NCBI GenBank assembly: GCA_947179485.1
Contig: OX359245.1
Location: 53,121,067-53,185,066 of the forward strand
Length of the DNA stretch: 64,000 bases
Direction: 5' to 3'
From: Allacma fusca
Taxonomy: Eukaryota; Arthropoda; Collembola; Symphypleona; Sminthuridae
Below are positions 12,835 through 24,800 of the stretch, one piece after another; position 1 is the stretch's first letter, and the number at the start of each line of letters is the position of its first letter. A program made the translations under genes and the position numbers. Under the pieces are notes generated by a model. That model was not told the DNA's origin. It ran no database searches and saw only the letters and a list, made by a program, of their open reading frames with translations.

Positions 12835-15800
12835 ATGGCGGTGGAAGCTAAGTCCTGTGAGATCCCTGGAGGTCAGGAGTTGAAACCGGATGATCAGAAA
12901 CAGAAGAATGAGTCCGAACAAGTTTCTAACGATGTGGAGTCGAGATCCCCGCAAAGTCCTGATTTGTCGGATTTGATGGGCAAGGAGTCGAAGAATGCCT
13001 GCTTTGAGACTGATGTGAGCCTTGGAGGGACAGTTTTGACCCCGGATGACTCAAACCGGATGCTGGGGGATTCAGACTTGATTCACAAAGATGCAGACGT
13101 GACTCCTAAAGATTTAGACAATTCCTTGGAAGATCCAGACTTGACTCCTAAAGATTCAGACAACTCTTTGGAAGATCCAGATTTGACTCCGAAAGATTCA
13201 GACAACTCCTTGGAAGATCCAGAAAACTCCTCGAAAGATCCAGACGTGACGTCCACTGGGCACAAAAATCTGGATTCAACTCCTAGAGGTCCAGAAGCAA
13301 ATGTAGTCAGGCAAGAATCGACCTCGGCGTTGCAATTGGATCTACGAAAGCGCCGGAAGCCACTACTCCGAGAAGAGCTTTGGAACAATTCTCCTCAGCC
13401 GGAGTGCAGGGAAGAGGTCACGGCATTAGATTTGAGTAATGATGGTACCGACATTAATTATGAAGCACTGACCCTCGCTATAATTCAGGACATTCAAAAT
13501 CTACCCAACTCAGGTCGAATGGAACTGCGCCAAGAGAGTGGACAGAGGACTTACGGGCCACCAATTGATTGGCAAGGACCTGCACCCCCCAAAGGTACTT
13601 CAGTTACTAATGTTCCTTTCCTGGGAATTAATTCACCAAAGTTGCGCTCTGCACTCTTTAGGTCCGAAGTTTGCTTGTCTGCGTACTTACATTACTTACA
13701 TGATAAAACTTTGGAAACAAAAACATCAGGCTCTTCAGTCATGATAATACTCTTACCTTTCCCTGCCTCTGGTACCATATATCGTATATCCATTCACCCC
13801 CTACTGGTTGATAACCTGAGTGTTAATTACATGCGATGTTCTGGAGCAGTGCGGCGAAACCTGAGCGCTAATTCAGCAGTGCTGCCCGTAGCTAAATTAT
13901 GACATGTACAACTCGAATCTCGAATGATTTTAGTTTTGATCTTTTGATCCGAATCGGTCAGGTCGTTTTAAATGAATAATAGAAGGATCCAGTCCTAGAT
14001 TATAGATGATCTGGTCCAGGTCCAGACCATGGTTCTAAAAGTATGCAAAAACTAAATTTAAATTAATCGTATGGAACATATGACAGAATTTATTTTTGGT
14101 GACTTAATAAGCAATTCACTGAATAAGGCATGATTATTTAATTGAACTAAAGATTTTTTTGGAGCGTGATCTTTGGTCTAGTTTACACGTTGGATCAGGC
14201 GAGAACACTAGACCTCCTGCACTCCAGAATACGGCGATTTGTGTGTATTCATTACCGCGCGTATGATGGAAAAATGAAAGCCCGAAGCAGTTACAGCACG
14301 ATTAATGATAAATCTTTCTAACATGTAATACGATTTTGCTTGAAGAATGAATAACGTGGAGCTAATTAAGATGTAAAGGTTTCTGTTCGTTACTAGCATC
14401 TTAAGGTTTATGTTACCATATCATTATGTAACGTGTAGGGTTATACCTACGATATGTTAAAGTTATGGCCAGACCTAGTTTTGTAAAATGGCTAGAAAAT
14501 AATTCAAAAATTTGAAATAATTTGTATACACCGTCCAATGGTACGAAGCGGAACGATATAACGATACGATATATCGGTCCATATCGTACATTTTTAAGCA
14601 ACGATATGTCCCGATATTTCTCGCAATTTTAAAGCGATATATCGGTTAATTTTAATATCGTAAACAGGAAGTTTAATTTTCAAAAATGCCACCCTGTGTC
14701 CCTCTTACTAGTTTTTTAAGTAAAGGAATCAATCTATCAAGGAATGTGAAACGTTACAAATGTCATTGAAAACGTCTCTGTGCAAAACGGGTAAAACTCG
14801 GGCATTTTAAAAATACTTGTCCGAATTCGAAGTTAGAACTGTAGTAATAAAAAAAACAAAATCCTTGTTTGTAGTAAACAAGCATTTTCAAACTTAGGTT
14901 GCTTGAGCTGGCCGATAGTGCTTGGACATATTCAATTCTGTGTCGGAAAATTGTGATTCAATTCAAGACGAAACTGAACCGATTGGTTCAGTTTGAATTG
15001 AACGGAATCATTTTACTTAAATTATTGAAGTTCAAACGATCCACCGTTTACAAGCTCTCCAGTTCCTAATATGAAAAAATCTAGGGCATGTCATAAGTGA
15101 AGTATTACAGGTCTTACAGTTCAATCTTTCAAGGAATTTGATTTTACAGGCTGTTTAGGGAGAATAAATTACAAATATTGAATATTCTGCAAAACTACAT
15201 TAAATCTGATAGAGTTTCATCAAAATTAGTATATTGTTTTAAATTTAATCAAATACCGTTATATCGTTCATGGATATCGGTATCGTGATTTTTCTTGTTA
15301 ACGATACCGATATTAACGATATTTTAAAATTGAACGATACGCTCATGCCTAGTACGAAGTAGCATATCTTCCTTTTTCAAAATCATCAATCAGAACGAAA
15401 ATTAGACTTCATTCCTTACTTAAGATCTGCAATTTCGAAGGGTTGGGTCTAGTAGGGTCACCGCATATATATGGATATAATAAATTCTAATCGGGTACTG
15501 GTATATGTATCGTGAGATCTTCGTAGAATACTAATCTAATATCGGGATAAATTTACCAAATTTTTGCGTGTAAAAGTGTATAAATATATTGTTAAAGATT
15601 TGTTTTGACAATTTGTCGTAGGTTGCGAAGTCTTCGTGGGAAAGTTACCTCGCCAGGTGTTTGAGCCGCAGTTAATCCCTATTTTTGAAAGGGCAGGCCA
15701 GATTTATGAGTTCCGAATGATGATAGACTTCAAAGGTTTGAACCGAGGCTTCTGTTTCGTCCAGTACACAAATTCTTCCGATGCGGAGAAGGCTATTACC

Positions 15801-16844
15801 GACCTGGACAACTACGAAATCGTTCCTGGCAGACGCATCGGGGTTGTCAAATCGGTTGATAATTCTCGTCTTTTCTTACGAGGCATTCCATTGGATAAAA
15901 CTGAGCAAGATATTTTGACAGAAATTGAAACCATAACGGACGGTGTGACTAAGGTACAATTGGGTCCGAATTCTGGCACAGCAGAAATGAAGAAAAACCG
16001 AGGGTTTGCTTACGTTGAGTACCAAAGTCATAAAGCCGCTTGCTTGGCGCGACGGAAGCTAGTGTCCAGCTCCATAAGAATGTGGGGCCGGAATGTCCAC
16101 GTGGATTGGGCACTGGATGGGTTGGAAGTGAAGACATTGCATGTGCAAAATATCAGCCCAAAATCTTCACATGAGGACCTCAAGCGTATTTTCAATGAAG
16201 TTTCTCAAAATGGTGTGGAGTACGTCAAAATCATAAGGAAATATGCTTTTATTCAGTTCGTGACCAGGGAGCTTGCGATGAATGCCCGGCTAGCACTAGA
16301 AGGTCAAGAAGTTGACGGGGCGAAGGTGAGGATCAATTGGGCAAGACCAGTGAATGCTCACAATGGTAAAAATAACTTCAGCCGAAAACGATCTCCGTCA
16401 CCTCCAAGGTCGAAGTTTCGAAATAATAGAAACCAAATTCCGCGAGAGAAGTTAAACCATCCAGTTGTAACTAATTCAATCGCCACTTCGGACCAGCGTG
16501 CTTACGGATACCCGGACAACTTCGATCCTAGGAGTAACGATCCTCAGAGGGAACTCCATTTCATGTGTGTTTCTCAAGGCTGGGCAGAGCCGATTTATAT
16601 TCCCATTGCCATAAGGCAGGGTCAGAGTTTGTATTATGGGTGCAAAGTGGTGGTGCCGCATCCCATGGGTCAACGGGAGTACCAGACTCAAAATTACTAT
16701 TTTAATGCTGTTGATGCCAAGACTGCAGCGGCGGAGGGACTGCTTCGTGTCCTGCAAGGACTTGTGAGACCGGTTCTTGTGGCTCTGCCAAACCACTACG
16801 GACATAATGTGGGGAGAGGCCCCAGGGAGGCTTACAACTGGTAA
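12835..16844 (+). CDS. A1CF/RBM46-like RNA-binding protein: three RRMs plus C-terminal dsRBD
   Basis: Two coding exons, 12835-13594 and 15622-16844, joined G+GT in phase: 1983 nt, 660 aa. Residues 1-230 are acidic, disordered and contain three 14-residue repeats (DLTPKDSDNSLEDP, ~88-129). Then comes the family linker GQRTYGPPIDWQGPAPPKGC leading into RRM1 (EVFVGKLP ... RGFCFVQY, ~256-329), RRM2 (RLFLRGIP ... NRGFAYVEY, ~335-416) and RRM3 (TLHVQNIS ... KYAFIQF, ~424-495). An SR/KR linker (RKRSPSPPRS) and a double-stranded-RNA-binding domain (~562-634) follow. This layout is that of A1CF, RBM46 and RBM47, relatives of hnRNP Q/R, which bind AU-rich mRNA and guide editing, stability or germ-cell mRNA decay; the dsRBD favours A1CF/RBM46. 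ATG 12835 (AAAATGGCGG) has a good context. The 2-kb intron contains a hAT-like element. AATAAA at 17047-17052 is a likely poly(A) signal. Confidence 0.93.
13096..13221 (+). repeat. three 42-bp coding repeats in the RNA-binding protein
   Basis: Units at 13096-13137, 13138-13179 and 13180-13221 encode D(V/L)TPKD(L/S)DNSLEDP, with a partial fourth unit after them (ENSSKDPD) and looser related text before (TPDDSNRM, GDSDL). Units 2 and 3 are nearly identical at DNA level, so the expansion is fairly recent. Each repeat offers TP and SLED motifs, plausible proline-directed and casein-kinase-2 phosphorylation sites (inference). Confidence 0.85.
14541..15359 (-). mobile_element. non-autonomous hAT-like element, copy 2, inside an intron
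   Basis: The element is 14549-15351 (803 bp), the reverse complement of the 6456-7594 family and about 340 bp shorter, lying antisense in the large intron of the RNA-binding protein gene. The right end, CGCTCATGCCTA, is intact. The left end starts directly with CGGAACGATAT, so the first 10 bases of the terminal repeat (TAGGCATGAG) are missing. Yet perfect 8-bp target duplications GTACGAAG sit exactly at both ends (14541-14548 and 15352-15359). ATATCG subterminal arrays are present on both sides. No coding capacity is seen. Confidence 0.9.
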
Positions 16845-18084
16845 CAACAATTTAGGGGTTCCCTCTGAAGAGTTTTTTATTTTCTAACAAATACAAACAT
16901 ACGTTTGTATACTCGATACTTCCAGCCTTTATTCGATTGTACTCTTAACCAAAATTATTCCTCTTAATTGTTTGCTGTTGTTAAAAATTATTTTCGAAAC
17001 AAATAATCACAAAGTGAGTACTTGTTATTTTTATTGTAGTAATTCCAATAAACTTGAGCATTTTTCTGTACTAATTTTCACCTGATTGGTTTTATTTCAG
17101 TTTGGAATAATTTACACTAATTTCTCCTAATGGAATCTCTAAAATTAATAAACCTTCTAAATTAATAATAATTATTTAATTGTAAAATAACATTTGAATT
17201 TATTTGGAAAGTCCTCCAACTTCAAAAACTTTTCGATTGTTGTTGTAAACAAAAGTATGCTTCAAGTAATCCCTCAAAGTTGTTTTTTTATTACAATTGT
17301 ATCATTGCAGCTGTACTGATGTAAATTACTTCCAGTCAATACATTTAGGATTTCATTGATAAAAGTAATTATATCTGCTGAAAAAAGGCTTTATTGAACG
17401 TGGTATATGACGATATAAAACTGCCTTCAACTTTCATTGCAAGTTTAAGCTAGTATTAGTACGATTTTACAACTATTTGACGCATAAAGACGCTTATCGG
17501 GAAATGATCTCCTGGAATTTTTGACGGGACATTTGACAGAGCCAGTGGTAATTAAATTGGACTAAAATCCCTACAACCAAGCGTTAAATCCAGTTATTGC
17601 CTCAACGTTGTCTACGTTGCTAAATATTTCAGAAGCCAACGTGATTCAATCATGTGATTACTAAAGCTCACTCACAATCAAGAGCGGCTTACAATTAGAC
17701 TGTAATTCGGATGTTGTCATGTGATGATCTTGCATGCAAAGAATTACACAACTAGTGTACAGACCGTCCTTGAATGCCACTAATTAGTTCTCACACTTTC
17801 CCATGTAATTGCCCAGATACTGACATGAATGACACCGAAATATTCAGGGATTATGTAATAGGGCAATAAAGCAGCTGTAATTGCTGTCGCATGAAATTGG
17901 ATGGCTCAGCATAGGATTAGAATTAATCTGATTTCATAAATTAGGGATCTGCGTTAATTACTACTTAACAATTGACTGATACGAAGATTGATACATATGT
18001 ATTAGTTACGCATTAATAATTACCTACAAAAATACACCATGTAATGGTAAATAAAGGGCGGTTTCAGGGGATTTTTTTTGTAGG
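16845..18084. other. 3' UTR of the RNA-binding protein gene, then intergenic DNA
   Basis: AATAAA at 17047-17052 probably ends the upstream gene. The rest is AT-rich with no coding exon. The far end carries the promoter of the small secreted protein gene. Confidence 0.4.
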
Positions 18085-18092
18085 TATATAAA
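18085..18092 (+). promoter_or_regulatory. TATA box of the small secreted protein gene
   Basis: TATATAAA lies 86 bp before the ATG at 18171. With a normal 25-30 nt spacing, transcription would start near 18115-18120 and give a ~55-nt leader. A clean TATA box suits a strongly or tissue-specifically expressed gene. Confidence 0.6.
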
Positions 18093-18170
18093 GAGTTACT
18101 TGTAGCTTAAAAGACGACATTGGATCCTCAGAAGTCATTATTTTGAAGCAGATTCCAAAGTCGTTTCAGG

Positions 18171-18924
18171 ATGAATTCCCAAGTCAAGGTAAAATTGTAT
18201 TCCTAAAGTTATTTAGTGTTTTCATTTGATGGAATAATCATTATTTGTCGTTCAATTTTTAATAGAAACAATTTTAATTCTTTGTTTTTCACAGTTCCTG
18301 ATAGCAGTGGGCATTGCCATGCTGGGGCTGGCCATTGTTTTTACTGAGGTCGAGGGTCAAAGCACCACTCCAGATACGTCCATGTTGTGCAACCGAAGTA
18401 AGTCCAAAATTTTCCAAAATTTGTCTGAATAACAATTTTGCCCTTAATTAAATTTGAACCCTTTTTTTGAGTAATACTCCGATATTGCGAACATCTTTTT
18501 CTGTAACCAGGAATGACAAAATAGTTTTGTCCCTGTCGGGAGCATGCTATTTCTATTACATAGCTGGAGTAAACAATGTGATTCTAATTATTTACTAATT
18601 TCAGCCCAGTACAATCTGACCGGAAACCCCAAAACTGACAGTTGTGCGGGAAAGACTCCAGGAACGAAGTACAAGTCCTGCTCGTTCTGCTTCGTGAACA
18701 ACATCACCAACATCTACACCTACCGCTACGACTACTACATTTGCAACCAATGTACTCCTAATGGACCATTGTGCATGTACCGACTTAACTGCACCGGGAT
18801 GCCCGTCATCTACACCAATAACTACACCGACATTTACAACTGTTTCAATCCCGCCACCCAAACCTGCGTCGTTCCCACGAATGTCCCTCAAAATTCCACC
18901 GTCCCTCCAACACCATGCCAGTGA
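18171..18924 (+). CDS. small secreted cysteine-rich, sequon-rich protein
   Basis: Three exons, 18171-18188, 18295-18397 and 18605-18924 (phases 0 and 1), give 441 nt, 146 aa. The N-terminus is a clear signal peptide (MNSQVKFLIAVGIAMLGLAI ending near EVEGQ). The mature part has 11 cysteines and six N-glycosylation sequons (NRT, NLT, NIT, NCT, NYT, NST), many Tyr and Thr, and a Pro/Thr tail. I do not recognise the family: the spacing (SCSFCF, ICNQC) is not an obvious chitin-binding, EGF or Kunitz pattern. The odd cysteine count suggests a free Cys or a disulfide-linked dimer. Secretion is inferred from the signal peptide. The TATA box upstream and AATAAA at 19038-19043 delimit a compact gene that converges on the GST gene. 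Confidence 0.85.
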
Positions 18925-19037
18925 GCCTTTATTTCGAGGAACTTCTGGAGAGACTTCCTGGAATCCCAGGACATTCGGATCTACTTAGAATGTATTTCCA
19001 AAGCCAAATACTGTGATTTCCCAATTTATTCCTGATC

Positions 19038-19067
19038 AATAAAATTTAGCTGCATTCTGAATTTATT
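19038..19067. terminator. overlapping poly(A) signals of two convergent genes
   Basis: AATAAA at 19038-19043 serves the plus-strand secreted protein gene. The minus-strand GST gene, with its stop at 19138, has AATAAA hexamers at 19067-19062 and 19030-19025 (plus TTTATT). Both transcripts should end within the same few dozen bases, so their 3' ends probably overlap. Confidence 0.6.
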
Positions 19068-19137
19068 CCTTGTATTTAGCCTTTGTAAAATTAAATATGC
19101 AGATTGAAGTACAATGGTTTAAGACTAAATTCAAACA

Positions 19138-20213
19138 TTAAAATATAACTCTCCCTTTTCGACTCAAGCAAATATCCTCAAGTACAGCTGGAGAATTTAA
19201 ATACTCCTGGAGTTCTGGTATAGCCTCGAAATTTTTCAAGTACCGTAGGATTTCGGGTTTAGTAGCGAATATCCCTTGACTGTACTTGCTATATTGAAGA
19301 AGGACCTCATATAGGAAGAAGTCTATCCATTGGAGCTAAAATATTAATACAAAAAAGTTTATTTTTCACGAATCATTTCCATAGGATGAGATAGAATTTT
19401 AAAATTTTAAATCAAATACTTGATCTCCAAGAGCGAATGGATTTGTCCCTATGAACTTTGCTATTTGTAAGAATTTCGGGTCCAGGGATACTTCCAAAGG
19501 AATCGATGGGGCATTCTGAGAATTGATTAAAGCAATCAATTTAGTTTACCCCTTTTAAAGGAAATATTTGTAATAGTTTTGTAGATTTCTTTTCTCCATA
19601 CAAATATGACATAATTTTATCCCAACTTACTTCAGAATACACACTTTGCACAAGCTTTATATGCAATTCCACCAGAACCCCTTCAAGGATCTCCGCTTTA
19701 GCTTGCCCCAAGGCCGTCCCAGGAATGAGCTTCGGATCCTTGGCGCGGGCCAGGTATTTTAAAATGGCTCGGGACTCCGAAAGCTTCACATCCCCCTCAA
19801 TATAATAAGGTACCTAACGAATGGATAATCAATCAAGCTTACATTAAAATAAACAAACATTAATACAAATGAAAATATTTTTACAAAGCTTCTATTGCAC
19901 TAACATTTGGGAAATCAAGGCCCATTTCAAATTTCTCCGCGAGCCAAAGGTCATCCCCGAAATTCGGTCCTGGAGGGTAGCGCTTGTCTTCGAAGTCAAT
20001 TTTTAAATAGTGAAGTAAGCATCGGATGTCTTGCGCAAACTATTTTAAGATAATAAAAAAATCCAAAACAAAATTATTTCACAAAAATTTTATCACAGCA
20101 AAATTTCCGCCCATAAATTTCCCGTAACGCATGCATTTTTAACGCTTAAATCCCATAATAATTAAAATCCTCACCCCGCGAAAATTCCAGTAGCCCAGAA
20201 TAGGTTTCGACAT
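19138..20213 (-). CDS. mu-class glutathione S-transferase
   Basis: Five exons on the minus strand: 20213-20175, 20039-19905, 19813-19631, 19515-19420 and 19335-19138 (stop TAA), all with phase-0 junctions, 651 nt, 216 aa, the normal length. The N-terminal domain reads MSKPILGYWNFRG, FAQDIRCLLHYLKIDFEDKR and WLAEKFEMGLDFPNVPYYI. Tyr8 is the catalytic tyrosine that activates glutathione. KLSESRAILKYLAR is the SNAIL/TRAF-like glutathione-binding motif (residues 68-81). The mu signature is the WLxEKFxxGLDFPNxPY stretch. The enzyme conjugates glutathione to electrophiles in the cytosol. The extra residues after PGP (NFGDDL) suit the mu loop. All donors and acceptors follow GT-AG. The gene is complete with no sign of damage. 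Confidence 0.96.
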
Positions 20214-21045
20214 TATCAATAATAATAATTATTATTATTAATCTTAACGACCAAGTTTGCAAATATTTCCTCCTAAATTTTAGCCCAATTTGTGCCAGAT
20301 AAAATATTTTGAACCACTACAACCACTTCCCATTTGCCACCTTATGGGCAAAACTTGTATTTTAAGCCCTAGCAGACATATAAACAAGGATTTCTCAGCC
20401 AATTTAATAGCAATAGTTATAACCCCACTTGTAATCTTCTTTAATGGGCTCGTATCCCCTCATAAACTGGAATGGTTGGCACATCAGAGTCAACTCCAAG
20501 TGTTGGGGGTGTCTTCCGAACGGTCCTTAATATTATGGACGCTATTACAATAAACACGCCACTCCATAATTATTACAGTCTCCAAACTTTATGACAACAC
20601 CCCTAAAAAAGGCATTTTGCCTCTGACTCTAAAAAATAAAATTTTAAATAAGCCAAATTATTGCACTCGTCAAAATATATTTTACGGGAAACGGGGATAT
20701 GTATCTGGAATTATTGGACGAATTCACGTTTACCCCACTCCTAAATTTTATTATTTTACGATGCTCTATACACTATGCTGCTTGTACATAATAAGAAAAT
20801 AACACTTGTCTCCTCTCTCCAGAGCTTAAATTATTAAGAGTCCGAGGGCACATTCACACTTGGCGTTTACCCCAAAGTTAATAATTCTCCTGTAAAGGGC
20901 AAGCCCGTAATAGCGAAAGCTTCAGCAAAAATCTTTTATACCCGCATTTTTCCTGTACATAATCGCAAGCGGGAAGAGACTTGGACTCATTCCCATTGAC
21001 CATAACATTAATAACTGCGTACTTACAGTAGTAGTAAGAGCATCT
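20214..21045. other. GST upstream region, intergenic
   Basis: AT-rich DNA. The frames at 20290-20553 and 20617-20802 (+) look random. The GST promoter must lie here, but no clear TATA box is visible next to the ATG at 20213. Confidence 0.3.
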
Positions 21046-21888
21046 CGTCGGTGAAGAGGCAAAATGATCTACGTGCATGATCGATTAGAATCAAAATGAT
21101 CTACTTGCAGTTTCACTAAAGGCAAAATGATCTACTTGCATTGAATTTTAAAAGCAAAATGATCTAGATGCAGCTTTTCCTAAAAGCAAAATGATCTAGA
21201 TACAAATTATAATAAACACAATATAAGTAAACACATTCTAATGCCGGTGTACAAATATGCGAGGTATTAAAAATCTTTTATATATACATTTAATTCCCCA
21301 ATGCCTCCATTTCTTTCTTTCAGTAACATTGAAAAAAATGTTGTCAATTATGATTTAGCATTTGAAAATGATTCCGAATGTTATGATAATGGTGATGGTC
21401 GTAAAATACGATTTGAAAAAACTCCAGGTTGAGAATTATTAAAGGGAAAACCCATTCAATGTGCACACTAACACATGAGCTTACTGTGATTTTGATTCGT
21501 CTGTTAATTCGTCGATTTTAAAATAAATGAATGTTGCAGTTTTAGTAACTAAAAATGTATTAGATGCAATAAGTGAAATTAACTTTAGTTGCCGGAATGA
21601 TCCTTAGTAATAGCAAACCCTTCAGACAATATTAACCCACAACCCTAGGTCAATTACAGTCATGGTTAGCCCTTATAAGCCACGTGTCCTCCTTACAGAT
21701 ACTATTTTTCTCACAAAAAAAATTGACCAGCACTTAGATCATTTTGCTTTTAAAGAAAATTGTATGTAGATCAGTTTGCTTTTAAAGAGGCTTGCACCCA
21801 GTTCATTTTGCCTTTAGGGAAAAAGTTATGTAGATCATTTTGATTCTAATCGATTATGCACGTAGATCATTTTGCCTCTTCACCGACG
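21046..21888. mobile_element. foldback-like inverted-repeat element
   Basis: The ends mirror each other: CGTCGGTGAAGAGGCAAAAT at the left and its complement closing with CACCGACG at 21888. Identity continues for about 60 bp. Each arm (left to ~21210, right from ~21730) holds five degenerate copies of a ~33-bp unit built on GCAAAATGATCTA. This structure, tandem units inside long inverted repeats around a unique ~520-bp AT-rich middle, is that of foldback or other non-autonomous DNA elements. ATCT flanks both sides and may be a 4-bp target duplication. No transposase frame is seen. Confidence 0.75.
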
Positions 21889-24800
21889 ATCTGTATATAC
21901 AGTCCAGGTTTATTGTACCAGAAAAAATATTAATCTCCGAAAAATATTTTCTCCACAAGGACAAGAACAAAACCTTCTTCTCAGGAATTATTTTTTCCAT
22001 GAGATAAAGTGTGCTGCTTAATTAGAGCCACCTGTATAGCAAGGATTGACTGTATTATTAATTTATATAACGGCTGTATATATATATACATATATAAGCA
22101 CACACGTATAAATATTACACGTGTTTCCACTCCTCCGACAGTATCAAGGTGAAGGTTTCACAATGCCCCTTGATGGAGCTTTTTCCTCTCAATTCTTAAA
22201 GATGATCGTGGCATATATGTACATACATACATATGTACATACATACTGGGAGGGCATGTACGAACCCAATGCCAAGATACCCTACATCTGTTCCTACTAA
22301 TTTATTTTTAACGAACTCTATCATTACCGTGGAAATGGATTTTGTTTCCCTATTACCAAAGGTGCTTTCCCTCCTGACAGCCCCAGACTCAACAACAATA
22401 GGACCAATTTGGAGGGATTCTATACGCAATCCCACATTTCTAATACCGATCCAATTCCCTCACTTGACATCATTGCATGTTCCCTAATTGAATCCGGAAA
22501 TTAAGGAACTCGAGCAAAACTAAATACAGTTGACCCTATGAGAAGAGTACGATTTGAAATAATCACACACTAAAAATAACATTGTAGTATAAATGAACGA
22601 CAAATGTACTATTGTTGACTCCTTTGCCAGAAAGAGCTTTTATAAGACGATCTCTTATAGTAAGAATGTACTGTCTAGTAATATCCTAATGTCTGAAGGA
22701 AATCACGCTTGAAGCAAAGCGTTTACTCTTATAGTAGTAAATCCATCACAGTTGAGATACCTATAGACACTTACAGTGCTATATAGACTCTTTTGACTAG
22801 AAATAGTATCTCCTCTGGAGGAACGATTTGGAGGAATTCCCATTTAACACAATGTTATTTTCCCCGCTTTACAATGCATAAGAGTAATTCATTTATGACA
22901 GCCATGTTTTTTACTTTTTCAGGGCTGCTCTTATTATCAGAGTGCACTCTATATGGAAGTAGTTGTTTTTGACAGCTGACATCACCTTAGGTTTTAGAAC
23001 TTTTCCCAGAATTCATTTTTCTCGTTTGACGCCAAGTCCCAGGAGCCTCATTTATACTTTCGCAAATTGACAATCTAGAAGTAATTTCTTGACAAACTTG
23101 TTCTCTTCTTTAAAAAATTCATTCATGTTGTGAATTCATGCCTCAATTCTCAGGGCTTTCGTGAAACTTGAATATCTTTATATGTGCAATTCCCTGAGAG
23201 ATTTACTGTCAGCGTTGTTTCAGCCCTATCTCATTGTCAGTTCCTTTTTTGCAGTCTCGCAATAAAATAATTCTTGAACTTATGATAAATTTACGTACGA
23301 ATGAATAAATAATTTCAGGTGTCTACAAAATATCCTCCAAAATTAACGATTTTATTTATAATTGACCTTTCCAGGAGAAACAAGTCAATAAATCTACAAG
23401 CGCTGGAACTAGACAACCAGTGAACCTTCAAAAACTGACTGTTTTGAATTACCATATTTTTACGTTTGCTTATTTCTATTTTTTTAGTATAATAAAAATT
23501 ATTAGTGTACAATCACGCAGTCTTTAAAATCCCCATTATGAGAAATAAAGTCAATAAGATGCAATTATAGGAGTAGAGTCTCGGATGTTTTTTTTGCAAC
23601 TAATGAAACGGCGTGGAACACACACAGCAAATAAGTTTCAGTATTGAAATGAATGCAAGCCGTAATAATAGCCCAAGGACACGGAAGATTTACGCAGGGG
23701 TGTAGTTAGATTTTTGAACCAGCTCATTATTTAGCCCAAGTCTTGACGTAAGTTTAAAAAAAAAGTAAAACCTTATTGAGGCTCATGAAAAATAATCTAA
23801 ATTCAATCCTATATGGGTTTTATAGCAATAAGATCCTTTTCTATATTTGGGCTAAAATTTCTTAAAAGCATTCCCATTAGGGAAGTAACACAAATGATAT
23901 CACCAGCGTAGTAGGTACGTTAAACCCGGGATATAGTGACAGTAAGTGACATAGTGAGTGGGTAAATTTTTCGTTACATGATATCATCGTTGTATTTCGT
24001 CAAATACATCTATACTCTATTACAATAAACTAATAACAAACATTTTCAGGAAATAAAATAATGTCCTAATGCATTAACTATAATGGAAACAAAAATAATT
24101 CCATAAGTTGTTTTCCTCGTTCATGATGAACTTTGAGCCGATCAATCGTCACTGTGGTCTAATTATGAGATGAAATCCCGAAATCCTATTCCTTTTTCAA
24201 ACGTTTTTTAAAAGTAGATGGACGCTAAAGTGGAATGCATTGTTTATTTTTACGCTTGCAAATTATCAGTCCACGTGGATTCAAAATGACAGGCTACTAC
24301 AAAACTTTAAACATATAATGCGCATTCATGATATCACAATCCAAGGAGGGTGGGTGGCTGGACTAAAAAATGATTCCCAATGATGAAGGGGTAGGGGAGT
24401 AGCAAAATGCCCTCAATTGTGATGATGTCATTTGTGTCACTCCCCTTATCCGCAGTGTTATTTGTCCTATTTGAGAGAGCTTCTAGTTTCCGAATTTTGA
24501 TACTTCTGGGATGCTCTTATACAAAGTGGGTATAAATGCTGTATTTGCATAATATATGTATGTATATACATTACCTGAAATAAATTTATATGTATAGTAA
24601 TGTAGTAAAAGGGAAATTAATTTGACTTATAAAGGTTTCCTTGTATAAGAAAAAAATAGTAAAGTGTGCCCTTATTATAATAGTGAGACAAATTCAGGAT
24701 TAAAACATCAGTTTTTTTTCCTTTTAGAAGAGCCTCCTTCTACAGAAGTGTAATGTTGGGACCTGATATATATGGGTGCCCTTATAAATAGCCCGGACTG

